Assembly (NCBI GenBank): GCA_964506435.1 | Contig: CAZDLK010000045.1 | Coordinates: 1 to 17,354 of the forward strand | Length of the DNA stretch: 17,354 bases | Source of the DNA: JAOZHU01 sp964506435 | Lineage (GTDB): Archaea; Thermoproteota; Bathyarchaeia; Bathyarchaeales; Bathycorpusculaceae | Direction: 5' to 3' | In this document: one piece after another, positions 1-7,302 of the stretch | Layout of the letters: each line of letters begins with the position of its first letter | Position numbering within the stretch: the stretch's first letter is position 1 | The notes under the pieces: model-generated | What the model was told of the DNA's origin: nothing | The model's database searches: none | Seen by the model: only the letters and a program-made list of their open reading frames with translations | Translations under genes and position numbers: made by a program

Positions 1-104
1 ACCCACTGCACCCGTCATTCAGCATCGTCGAATGCCTAGGCACCATCAGCGAAACTAAATGGGTACACGGCACCGAAGTCAAAGGCGGCATACACGACCC
101 ATAA
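1..104 (+). CDS. 3' end of an unrecognised protein (partial, truncated by window edge)
   Basis: Reading from base 3, a frame stays open for 33 codons and ends at TAA 102-104; the other two plus frames are closed by stops within about 60 bases. The peptide ends in HGTEVKGGIHDP and contains a short hydrophobic-polar segment (FSIVECLGTISE). Its codons favour C in third position (ATC, GTC, GGC, ACC), like the ATPase fragment at the far right end and unlike the AT-richer glycosyltransferase genes between them. I do not recognise the family from so little sequence. A T-rich tract follows a few bases after the stop, which supports this being a genuine gene end. Confidence 0.5.
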   Translation, partial: PLHPSFSIVECLGTISETKWVHGTEVKGGIHDP

Positions 105-115
105 AACGCAATCTC

Positions 116-130
116 CCTTTTTCTTTTTTT
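116..130 (+). terminator. oligo-T archaeal-type terminator
   Basis: Twelve bases after the stop at 104 the plus strand runs into two T runs separated by single C residues, the longest with seven T. No strong stem precedes it, which is normal for archaeal termination on T tracts. It would end the transcript of the partial gene before the glycosyltransferase region. Confidence 0.45.
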
Positions 131-340
131 AATCCCATTTTTAGAAACTTGGAAACAACTAAGAGTCATGCAAATTCGTAATTGTCACATTAAATTTCTT
201 TGTGGTTTTATGGGAAAATAGAACTTCATTTTGAAATGTAGTAAACTATTACCTACATGCAAAAACAGTATTCTACGGCTTTTTCGTTGTCACAGGAAGT
301 TTTCGTTCTCAGCACCACAACCCCGTAGCTCGAAAGTGTT

Positions 341-350
341 ATTAAAATAG
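341..350 (+). promoter_or_regulatory. TATA-like element before the first GT4 gene
   Basis: An ATTAAAATAG element lies about 15-20 bases before ATG 364. The paralogous gene that starts at 15685 has a closely similar ATTAAAAAGAG stretch in the matching place. If the transcript starts about 25 bases downstream of this element, it would begin near or just after ATG 364. That leaves the downstream GGTGAT (376-381) free to act as a ribosome-binding site for a later start. Confidence 0.35.
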
Positions 351-363
351 AACTTATGCTACA

Positions 364-1497
364 ATGGTTTCAGTAGGTGATATACTGGATTTCACTTTGG
401 CATGCGACATCATGCCGGATTTGGAAGGCTCAATTCGCCCGGCCATGTATCTTGCTGACGCCTTAGTGGAGAAAGGCTACAAGGTTGCTATTATTTCACC
501 AATCATGTCAAGAACTGTTGAGCAACACCTACACACGGTTGGATTGAAGCCTATAAACTTGCATGCACGACTTTTCGCCACGTTTGACCTTCCTATGCTC
601 TGGTTCGAGGTATGGGCACGTGAGGCACTATTCAAACTGAACTCCAGACAACTCCACCCTGATGTACGCGCTACAATAAACTTCTCTCACACCCTGATTG
701 TGCCCTCTGACTTCTGGTACCTTCAAGGTCCAACGTCATCAGGATTAAGAGACATGCAGAATGACCTCTCTGCAGCCTATAAATTTGCTTATAAGCTCCT
801 TAAACCTGCACTTGAATACACCGACAAAAAACTAGCCCAAGCCATGTACAATGAATCCAAGGTTATCATTGCCAACTCAAGGTTCTGTGCATCCCTGTAC
901 CAACACTGGAGCATCAAAGCCTGTGACGTAATATATCCACCGATAAACTGCAAGGTATTTAAACCACAAACATCAAAGCCTTCCAGCGACTACATAGTAA
1001 CATATTTTGGCAAAGAAACCAAATCATCAGTAATCAAGGCAATCGCAGATCATGGAGTGAAAATCAAGGCTTTTGGGTCCAAAGCACCGTTCATCCCCAA
1101 AAGCATACTCACTAACCCCAACATCGATTTCTTAGGCAGAATTCCCGTCAACAAACTTGTTGATCTTTACTCCAATGCTTCCTTCACAATTTTCCCTTTT
1201 ACTCATGAACCATTTGGCTACATACCGGTTGAAAGCATGGCATGCGGCACACCGACGCTCACTTTCGGGGTTCAAGGACCCAAAGAATCAATCGTTGACG
1301 GTTACACAGGTTGGCTTGCCAGCAACAATGCCGAAATGATTAATCGCGCTATAGACCTTTGGAAAAACGGGTATACCTCAAAAATTAGACAAAATTGTAT
1401 AAAAGAAGCAGCAAAGTTCGACAAGAACGTTTACGTAAGAAGATGGCTCAAAACAATACAACGATTTCAGAACAGTGAGGTTACCTGCGCTTTATAG
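364..1497 (+). CDS. GT4-family glycosyltransferase (GT-B fold), paralogue A
   Basis: Predicted cytoplasmic retaining glycosyltransferase that uses a nucleotide sugar. The 377 residues fit a two-domain GT-B enzyme: an N-terminal Rossmann-like half with GSIRPAMYLA near residues 22-31, then the C-terminal donor-binding half with YFGKETK (214-220) and the GT4 E-x7-E pair at E282 and E290 inside HEPFGYIPVESMACGTP. No membrane helix is evident. It is clearly paralogous to the gene starting at 15685 (about half of the aligned residues look identical by eye) and to the next gene. ATG 364 is the only in-frame ATG near the family N-terminus, but it adds eight residues relative to the paralogue. The CTG at 385 aligns with the region of the paralogue's GTG start and follows GGTGAT, so the true start is uncertain. 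Sugar and acceptor cannot be read from sequence. Confidence 0.88.
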   Translation: MVSVGDILDFTLACDIMPDLEGSIRPAMYLADALVEKGYKVAIISPIMSRTVEQHLHTVGLKPINLHARLFATFDLPMLWFEVWAREALFKLNSRQLHPDVRATINFSHTLIVPSDFWYLQGPTSSGLRDMQNDLSAAYKFAYKLLKPALEYTDKKLAQAMYNESKVIIANSRFCASLYQHWSIKACDVIYPPINCKVFKPQTSKPSSDYIVTYFGKETKSSVIKAIADHGVKIKAFGSKAPFIPKSILTNPNIDFLGRIPVNKLVDLYSNASFTIFPFTHEPFGYIPVESMACGTPTLTFGVQGPKESIVDGYTGWLASNNAEMINRAIDLWKNGYTSKIRQNCIKEAAKFDKNVYVRRWLKTIQRFQNSEVTCAL

Positions 1498-1597
1498 AGA
1501 ACAAGTAGCTTACCCAATAGAACGCTCTTTAGCTCTCCAGAAAGATTAAACCTGCACGAGACTCGTATAGGCGTCAAGTTTTCCTTTCAGCATCGGG

Positions 1598-1609
1598 TTA
1601 AATATATAT
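1598..1609 (+). promoter_or_regulatory. TATA box of the second GT4 gene
   Basis: The element TTAAATATATAT fits an archaeal TATA box. A start about 25 bases downstream, near 1629, would give a leader of roughly 20 bases that contains a GAGG ribosome-binding site at 1637-1640, seven bases before ATG 1648. This gene can therefore be transcribed separately from the preceding one, which ends 150 bases upstream. Confidence 0.5.
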
Positions 1610-1647
1610 CCCAGCTACCCTAATGAAGAACGAGTTGAGGCTTCAAC

Positions 1648-2724
1648 ATGAAATTGCTTTTCATCACAGACCCGTTGTTAACTACAGCAGGCGCAGTTAG
1701 ACCTGCCCTGCTGCTTGCAAAACAATTTCATCTCTGGGGCCATAACGTGGAAATCGCCAGTTCACAGTTGACTAAGGAACTTGCGAGGACTCTTCAGCTT
1801 GAGGGGTTGCAATATAGCCAAGTCGGGCCAAGTTTTTCAGTCATTCGAAATCATCCAATGCTTGACATCTGGGCAAGGGCTCTGATAAAAACTCCCAGAT
1901 TTACCCAGACAGCAACATCAGACGTTGTCATCAACACCTCTTCGTGTATAGTAGCGAGTTCTAAGGTTTACTACGCTCAGGGAATCATGTCAGAAGCTTT
2001 GGATGATGTTTCAATAACCATGTTGCCCTTTTACCAGAATTCTTACACGCTCATGGCGCCTTCCTTGAAGTTCTTGGAGCGGCGGCTCGTTAAAAAGTTT
2101 AGAGTATCCTCTGAACTATTTGTGGCAAATTCAACTTTCTGTTCGTCAATCTATAAGAAATGGGGCTTCAACGTCGATGACATAATCAATCCTCCGCTAG
2201 ATTGCGCGTTATTCACGCCATCAACCTCCAAACCCTCTGAAGATTATGTTCTAACTCATATTGGCATATATGGAAAAGAGGGAAAGTTCTCCGTAATCAA
2301 AGCTATCGCCGACTCTGGCGTAAATATAAAAGTCTTCGGCACAGGGCCTCACGGCAAAGGTCAAACAAAAAACAAAAATATCACTTTCCTCGGAAAAGTC
2401 AGCGATAAACAACTCGCTGAGTTGTATTCAAACGCCGTTTTTACCTTATTCGCCTTTAGCCATGAACCTTTCGGTTACATACCCATCGAAAGTATGGCGT
2501 GCGGAACGCCAGTACTCACGTTTAACCGTCATGGTCCTGCGGAAACTGTCACTGACTTGAAGACTGGGTGGCTGGTTGAAACTGACGAAGAACTTGTTAA
2601 AACGGCAAAGACCATTTGGAGGAAAGGGGTCGCCACGAGTACTCGTGCTGCATGTAGAGAAAACGCATTGGTTTACGATGTGAAAACGATCTGTAAGAAA
2701 TGGGTTGCTCTTCTAAAAAAGTAG
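1648..2724 (+). CDS. GT4-family glycosyltransferase (GT-B fold), paralogue C
   Basis: A 358-residue cytoplasmic GT-B enzyme of family GT4. The sequence starts directly at the first Rossmann strand (MKLLFITDPL), has AGAVRPALLLA near 14-24 where the paralogues have GSIRPAMYLA, and carries the E-x7-E pair at E273 and E281 within HEPFGYIPIESMACGTP. NPPLDC (181-186) and PSTSKPSEDY (191-200) match the PPI-C and KP segments of the genes at 364 and 15685, so this is the third and most divergent member of the same subfamily. The ATG is supported by GAGG seven bases upstream and a TATA box at 1598-1609. It ends 51 bases before the convergent DUF2079 gene. Substrate is unknown; a role in building a lipid-linked surface glycan is inferred from context. 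Confidence 0.88.
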   Translation: MKLLFITDPLLTTAGAVRPALLLAKQFHLWGHNVEIASSQLTKELARTLQLEGLQYSQVGPSFSVIRNHPMLDIWARALIKTPRFTQTATSDVVINTSSCIVASSKVYYAQGIMSEALDDVSITMLPFYQNSYTLMAPSLKFLERRLVKKFRVSSELFVANSTFCSSIYKKWGFNVDDIINPPLDCALFTPSTSKPSEDYVLTHIGIYGKEGKFSVIKAIADSGVNIKVFGTGPHGKGQTKNKNITFLGKVSDKQLAELYSNAVFTLFAFSHEPFGYIPIESMACGTPVLTFNRHGPAETVTDLKTGWLVETDEELVKTAKTIWRKGVATSTRAACRENALVYDVKTICKKWVALLKK

Positions 2725-2775
2725 ATTAATGAAACTGGCAGGTACTTGGCGAAAGTTGGTTCGCTGGGCATATTG

Positions 2776-5697
2776 CTATGGGAACATCACTGTGACAGTG
2801 TCGCCATATAGATTTGTCATTCCATTACTTGATACTCTGAATTCGATGCTTGAGGAAAACACTGGAAGAGAGAATGGCAAGGTAACGTTGAACCATGATC
2901 CATCATTAATTTCTGCGGCGTTCAGCGTCATCTGTGATACGACATTAATGTAGTTGCCTTGTTTAGATGTTACCTCAAAATAAATCATGGCGTTTTGCTC
3001 CGTTCCATCCGTCTTTATTCGGAAAACTGCTGTGTACGTTCCATTTTGAAATGCTATATACGGTCCATAGATGAGTCTGCCTTCATTCACTCCTTTTTGT
3101 GATAGTGCTACCTTACCGCTGTGAGACGATGAGTCACTTACGATTTGACCCTTCTCCACCATCAAGCCTCTTTGGGTGCTAAAACTTTCATAATTGGTAT
3201 CTGGCGAAAGAATGAGCTTTTCTACTTTTATGTAGGCCAAGTATATGTCAAAGTTTGATGATGCTTCAAGTCCAGTGAACTCGACATTTTCCAAGTTGTC
3301 TCTGGTGATGAACTCAAGTGTAAATTCCTGCCAGTCCGCTACGTTATCTTTGTTAAGGAAATCTGATGTTCGAATTTCATATTTTGCGTATGTATCCTTT
3401 CCAGAATTTGCTGAAATGCTTAAAGTTAGTACGTGTTCATCTGTTTTTTGGGTTGATGGTGAAATTGATAGCAGAAAAGTGGCTCTGTATTTGCCTGCGG
3501 GAAGCGCCATGTAAGGTCCGCACCAGAAACCGCTGCTCGTAGTATTTTGTTGATGGACCAGAAAGCTATCATCATTCACGTAACCACTTAACAGTGATAA
3601 ATTGCTAGAGCTCAATATCTGTACACCAATGTCTGATGTTGCGTTTGGAGAAATTCTTTTCACGGTAACTTTGTCGATGTAGATGTCCGCGATTCCGTCG
3701 CTGAACGCCCGAAACTCAATGCCAGTGATGAGCTTCGTTGTTGCAAAGGACACGGTGAAGTTGGTCCACTCATTTGATTGCAATTCGAAGCCGAAAATGT
3801 TTTTTTTCGCCAGTACCGACCTGCTGAAATTACTTGAGACATCACACCAGCCAACGCGACTGTTGTTATGTTCTCCAACCTTGACTGTGAATGTGGCTTC
3901 ATACAAGCCTTGAAGCAAATAAGTATAAGGTCCATACATAAAGTACCCCTTTGAATCCCTTGGACACAATACTACTTTTCCGTTGGTCGAAGATGGGTCA
4001 CTTACATTCTGGGTGACGGGTGCCACAAAAAGGTCTTCATATGCTGAAATGGTCCTATACTCAGTGTAATGCGCGAACATTGGCTCACCTTGAAAGCCAC
4101 GCTTAAACAAAATAGCATTGCTGGCAAGAGCGTAGAGGCCATAAGAATTGTTGAGGGTAATTTCATCCAAGACAAATTTTGTATTCGCCTCTTGCGATGA
4201 TAAGTCCAAGAGTACGTATTCGCTACTGTTTATAAGACGTCTAATATATTTTGTGTCATTCGTCGTACTATCCAGTGGAATGGCGTATGCGTTTATTCTG
4301 TGTGATACATGGGGGAAAATTTTGTTTTGCGTCAGCACTGAGGCGTTCGATGGAATAACGTTCACTAAGTCATTCAAAGAAACTGTATTTTCATTTTGTT
4401 TAAGGCTTGTGGTGGGATACCACAAGAGTCCTTCTCTTGCGAAGGTATTCGATATCGGACTTATGGGGCTTGTGCTTATTATAAACAATAGCGTAACCAC
4501 TAACATAGTTTTGAGCAGCGGCGTTCTGAAATGAATGTCAATTTTTCTTAAACCATAAATTGCTGCCATGAAGATTAATGGCACTACATAGAGCGGGTAT
4601 TGGTTACCAATTAAATAATATGCTTCATAGTTAGAGAACAGGAAAAGTGCTAAAAGCCCTATGACGCCCACAGTGAGCTTACTCTTAAAAGGAATAAACA
4701 TTAGTGGTCCAAATAAGAAAATCATGTACAAAAACTTTAGTGGATAATCATACATTAAGGCGTTAAAAGCATTTTGAGGATTTGAAATAACATAAAAGGG
4801 AAATAATGTGGGATCCCCTTTTAATCCAAGTACACTGTAGGATGCTGTCGCTTTCAAGAGTTCAACATAATTTGGGTCTATCGGGAAATAACTTTTTACG
4901 TAAATTGAAATTGCATAATAAACTATACAAATTAACAACGTGATTATTGATGCCATTTTCCCATCCATTACTAATGGCTTAGTAAGCTTGGGAAATGATT
5001 TTATGTTTCCTGATGCGAAAAAATAATATGCTGCAATAATAAGAACCGCAAAAACTGCATGTTCCTCAACCATCACAGCAAGCAGTACACAAGGAAAATA
5101 GAGTTTCCATCGCTGCGTTATCATAAAATAGCAAAGAGAAAAAAACAATACTGGCAGAAGCGCCGCGGTATGAAAATCATACCAGTTTGCTCCTTGGAGC
5201 GCAGGGTACAACAAATAAGCAATAGCTAGCATAAATGCTGTTTTGTTGCTTTGTAATAGTTTTTTGGCTATCAAGTATAGGGGTAGTGCTCCTAACGATA
5301 GTGCGAAAGATTGAATTATTAGTAATGTTGTTGGTGACGAATTTATGGCGTAAACTGGCAGCAGCAAAAATAGTATTGGGCTAAAGTGTACCGTAAAATA
5401 TGAGCCGCCTGAGTTAAGATATAATTCAACTGTGTTGTAAAAGAGTTTTCCATTGTGCAAAGTGGTGTAAAGTGATTGGTCAAATATTCCTAGGTCCCAA
5501 GCGTTACTTTGGAAAACATTGTGTTTAAGCACGGTGAAATAGGAAAAGACAATTCCATAGGTAACTATTGCAACAAAGAGCAAGACAAGATATGGTTGTG
5601 TTTTCAAGGCTTCCCAAATTTGAGCTTTTTGCTGATTAATCAGTGACAGCAATTTTCTCAGCTTAGATGGAAGCTTGGCAAGCCTTTCGGTTCCCAT
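2776..5697 (-). CDS. DUF2079 GT-C-like membrane protein with three C-terminal beta-sandwich-like modules
   Basis: A 973-residue protein. Residues about 35-415 are a multi-pass membrane region of DUF2079 (PF09852) with the family's conserved pieces: WDLGIF (67-72), HFSP (104-107) and DFH (174-176), acidic and histidine residues in predicted outer loops as in GT-C enzymes. A linker with SNASVLTQNKIFPHVSHR (450-467) follows. From about 555 to the end come three beta-rich modules of about 135 residues, each with a GPY signature (YGPY 588-591, CGPY 726-729, YGPY 877-880) and many N-x-S/T sequons. This part should lie outside the cell. The modules resemble carbohydrate-binding folds, but that is an inference. 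It is a paralogue of the gene at 8653-10755, which has one module. ATG start, with TATA-like TTTATATTTTT about 40 bases upstream. The sugar transferred, if any, is unknown. Confidence 0.85.
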   Translation of the reverse strand: MGTERLAKLPSKLRKLLSLINQQKAQIWEALKTQPYLVLLFVAIVTYGIVFSYFTVLKHNVFQSNAWDLGIFDQSLYTTLHNGKLFYNTVELYLNSGGSYFTVHFSPILFLLLPVYAINSSPTTLLIIQSFALSLGALPLYLIAKKLLQSNKTAFMLAIAYLLYPALQGANWYDFHTAALLPVLFFSLCYFMITQRWKLYFPCVLLAVMVEEHAVFAVLIIAAYYFFASGNIKSFPKLTKPLVMDGKMASIITLLICIVYYAISIYVKSYFPIDPNYVELLKATASYSVLGLKGDPTLFPFYVISNPQNAFNALMYDYPLKFLYMIFLFGPLMFIPFKSKLTVGVIGLLALFLFSNYEAYYLIGNQYPLYVVPLIFMAAIYGLRKIDIHFRTPLLKTMLVVTLLFIISTSPISPISNTFAREGLLWYPTTSLKQNENTVSLNDLVNVIPSNASVLTQNKIFPHVSHRINAYAIPLDSTTNDTKYIRRLINSSEYVLLDLSSQEANTKFVLDEITLNNSYGLYALASNAILFKRGFQGEPMFAHYTEYRTISAYEDLFVAPVTQNVSDPSSTNGKVVLCPRDSKGYFMYGPYTYLLQGLYEATFTVKVGEHNNSRVGWCDVSSNFSRSVLAKKNIFGFELQSNEWTNFTVSFATTKLITGIEFRAFSDGIADIYIDKVTVKRISPNATSDIGVQILSSSNLSLLSGYVNDDSFLVHQQNTTSSGFWCGPYMALPAGKYRATFLLSISPSTQKTDEHVLTLSISANSGKDTYAKYEIRTSDFLNKDNVADWQEFTLEFITRDNLENVEFTGLEASSNFDIYLAYIKVEKLILSPDTNYESFSTQRGLMVEKGQIVSDSSSHSGKVALSQKGVNEGRLIYGPYIAFQNGTYTAVFRIKTDGTEQNAMIYFEVTSKQGNYINVVSQMTLNAAEINDGSWFNVTLPFSLPVFSSSIEFRVSSNGMTNLYGDTVTVMFP

Positions 5698-5731
5698 CTT
5701 TCAGGGCCTCTTCCGTAAGAATTTAACGTTC

Positions 5732-5742
5732 AAAAATATAAA
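5732..5742 (-). promoter_or_regulatory. TATA-like element of the 973-residue DUF2079 gene
   Basis: On the minus strand TTTATATTTTT lies 35-45 bases before ATG 5697, so a transcript would start near 5710 and carry a short leader containing GAGG. The same T-rich stretch directly follows an 8-bp hairpin (5743-5765), so it could also serve as the termination tract of the upstream PIG-V-like gene. Confidence 0.45.
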
Positions 5743-5765
5743 CACCAAGTATATACCACTTGGTG
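5743..5765. repeat. perfect 8-bp inverted repeat abutting the TATA element
   Basis: CACCAAGT (5743-5750) and ACTTGGTG (5758-5765) are exact reverse complements separated by seven bases. The repeat lies between the stop of the PIG-V-like gene and the TATA-like element of the DUF2079 gene. It could be an operator next to the B-recognition element or a terminator stem followed by the T-rich TTTATATTTTT; the sequence alone does not decide. Confidence 0.6.
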
Positions 5766-5783
5766 TCACTGTGTGAATATCCA

Positions 5784-6920
5784 TCAACCCACCCATCTAT
5801 CATTTAGAAACTCGGACCATAAAACCAGTGTGAGAATAAAGCATAGAATTATGTAAGCCGCGACCACGGGTTTCTTATTGACTTTTATGTTAAGCCATAT
5901 AGGAAAGATGAATGGAAGAAATCGTGAAAGTGACAAATAGTATCCTGCAGTCAACAGAAAAGCAAGCGAACAAACCGAATAAATCCCAAGAAATTTGTCT
6001 ACGTCAAACACCTTTATGCACAAATATGCAAACAGGGCTATGGCAATGATGAGGAATACCGACTGTTCGTTCCATGCGGAGGGAGTACTCCCACCCATAA
6101 TTTGAGCCAAAAAGAGTTCGACAAAGTTAAGATGTGAATTCCACACGGTTTCTTGTTGAGCCGTAATAAATGCAGCAGGTACTCCTGTCTGAAGGAATCC
6201 GTAAGCAACCCAAGAGATTAACGCAACGAACGGGAGGAGATACACAAGGGCTTGCTTGATTTTTCTCTGTGTAATTTTACGCAAGAGTATCAGCGCAGGA
6301 AGAATTATTCCCGGTACTCTAGTAAGTACCGATAGTGCAAGCATGCTGCTTGATATGAAATGTTTGTTTTTCAAATAGAAATACCACCCGAGTAGGGAGC
6401 TAGTTAGCCATAGCCCTTCAGTGTACCCTACGGAGGTGAACAAATAAACCGTTGGGAAGAATGCAAACAGAAGGGTTGAGTACGTTGCAGTGTTCTCTCC
6501 CACATAAGCCGCGGCTACTTTGTAGTAAACAGGCACCCACAGTATTCCAAATATAAGACCCGCTAATGCTGTTGACACATAGCTGTTGCCTACTAGAAAG
6601 CTGATTACCTTTATTGCCCCTGGGAAAGCAGGCATGAACGCCCAGTCTTTAAGGTCAACGTAACCAAAGGAGGCTATTTTATCATAGTAAGCGGAATCCC
6701 ATCTGTGAAAGACAAGCCACCATCTGTCTGGCGTAAGCTTTCCATATGGTTCAATGTACTCGAGATTGAAGAGGTATATGAAGGCAACAATTTTCGTAAT
6801 AAGCAGTATGAGAATTATTATCTTGGTTGGGCTTAGCCGAAGCTGGAACGGGTGCTCTCTTATGTACTTCAGTGTACATCCGATTTTGTATTTTATACCT
6901 CTGGAAATTTTCTGAAACAT
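5784..6920 (-). CDS. PIG-V-like GT-C mannosyltransferase family membrane protein
   Basis: A 378-residue protein with a short basic N-terminus, a first membrane helix near residues 33-51 and at least seven more hydrophobic segments. The first outer loop carries RWDSAYYDKIASFGY (73-87), the HWDS-type motif with the likely catalytic Asp at position 75. WAFMPAFPG (93-101) follows, the counterpart of the F-P-L-x-P segment. These are hallmarks of the PIG-V / GPI-mannosyltransferase-2-related group (PF04188-like), which use polyprenyl-phosphate mannose on the outer face. It probably adds a mannose or similar sugar to a lipid-linked or protein glycan. The ATG follows a TTTATAT box about 40 bases upstream and a weak GAGAAGGG site. 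It lies 86 bases upstream of the DUF2079 gene on the same strand. GPI anchors are not expected in archaea, so the eukaryotic name marks only the fold. Confidence 0.82.
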   Translation of the reverse strand: MFQKISRGIKYKIGCTLKYIREHPFQLRLSPTKIIILILLITKIVAFIYLFNLEYIEPYGKLTPDRWWLVFHRWDSAYYDKIASFGYVDLKDWAFMPAFPGAIKVISFLVGNSYVSTALAGLIFGILWVPVYYKVAAAYVGENTATYSTLLFAFFPTVYLFTSVGYTEGLWLTSSLLGWYFYLKNKHFISSSMLALSVLTRVPGIILPALILLRKITQRKIKQALVYLLPFVALISWVAYGFLQTGVPAAFITAQQETVWNSHLNFVELFLAQIMGGSTPSAWNEQSVFLIIAIALFAYLCIKVFDVDKFLGIYSVCSLAFLLTAGYYLSLSRFLPFIFPIWLNIKVNKKPVVAAYIILCFILTLVLWSEFLNDRWVG

Positions 6921-6958
6921 GCCCTTCTCAGTTATAGTCTATGTTCTGCTTTATTTTC

Positions 6959-6965
6959 ATATAAA
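6959..6965 (-). promoter_or_regulatory. TATA box of the PIG-V-like gene
   Basis: TTTATAT on the minus strand, preceded by A-rich bases, lies about 40 bases before ATG 6920. The expected transcript start near 6935 leaves a leader of about 15 bases. Confidence 0.45.
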
Positions 6966-7052
6966 TTTTGTCGATGCAGCAAAGTTTCCCAGCTTCCCTG
7001 TCAGAGAATTACTTTTCTCTATTTGAAGAGCACGTGTTGCGTGACTGCGAAT

Positions 7053-7148
7053 ATGGCGTACGAGTCAGAACCTACACAAAACATGCCCTTGGAAAAGTTA
7101 TCTCAAGATGCTAATGTACGAATTTTAGAATTTGTTAAAGAGAATTAA
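7053..7148 (+). CDS. possible small protein or gene remnant (31 residues)
   Basis: In the 382-base stretch between the divergent PIG-V-like and GT4 genes, an ATG at 7053 opens a 31-residue frame that is charged and soluble-looking, ending ANVRILEFVKEN before TAA 7146-7148. Such an ending resembles the first helix of winged-helix regulators. After the stop the same frame stays open for 20 more codons with a lysine/glutamate-rich peptide (KKVERKEEK) until TAA 7209-7211. This could be a decayed gene with a nonsense change, a real microprotein or chance. No clear ribosome-binding site precedes the ATG. The rest of the stretch holds only the two promoters. Confidence 0.22.
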   Translation: MAYESEPTQNMPLEKLSQDANVRILEFVKEN

Positions 7149-7264
7149 CATGTGTTTGCTACCATCACAAAGAAGGTGGAGCGCAAAGAAGAAAAGAGCA
7201 TTTTCAGATAATTTTTACATTTTAACTTACAGACAAGTCTTATTAACAACATGTTTAGAGCATG

Positions 7265-7272
7265 AATATATT
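7265..7272 (+). promoter_or_regulatory. TATA-like element of the third GT4 gene
   Basis: AATATATT lies 31-38 bases before ATG 7303. A start about 25 bases downstream, near 7294, falls inside the first codons of the longer reading frame that begins at ATG 7282, which argues for the start at 7303. Confidence 0.4.
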
Positions 7273-7302
7273 GAGACATGAATGGAGCCACAGGAACAAG
7301 GA

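Noticed and set aside
236..258. Hairpin-like ATGTAG...CTACAT with a short inner stem and one bulge
   Set aside because: Short, AT-rich and 100 bases before the nearest start; no riboswitch-like or conserved structure around it, so chance is likely.
4148..4534. 128-codon plus-strand frame
   Set aside because: It lies wholly antisense within the strongly supported DUF2079 gene and reads as a low-complexity Ser/Phe/Val peptide, typical of a shadow frame.
6852..7148. Longer 98-codon frame that includes the small frame at 7053
   Set aside because: Its first two thirds run antisense to the start and promoter of the PIG-V-like gene and have no protein-like character; only the last part is kept as a weak candidate.
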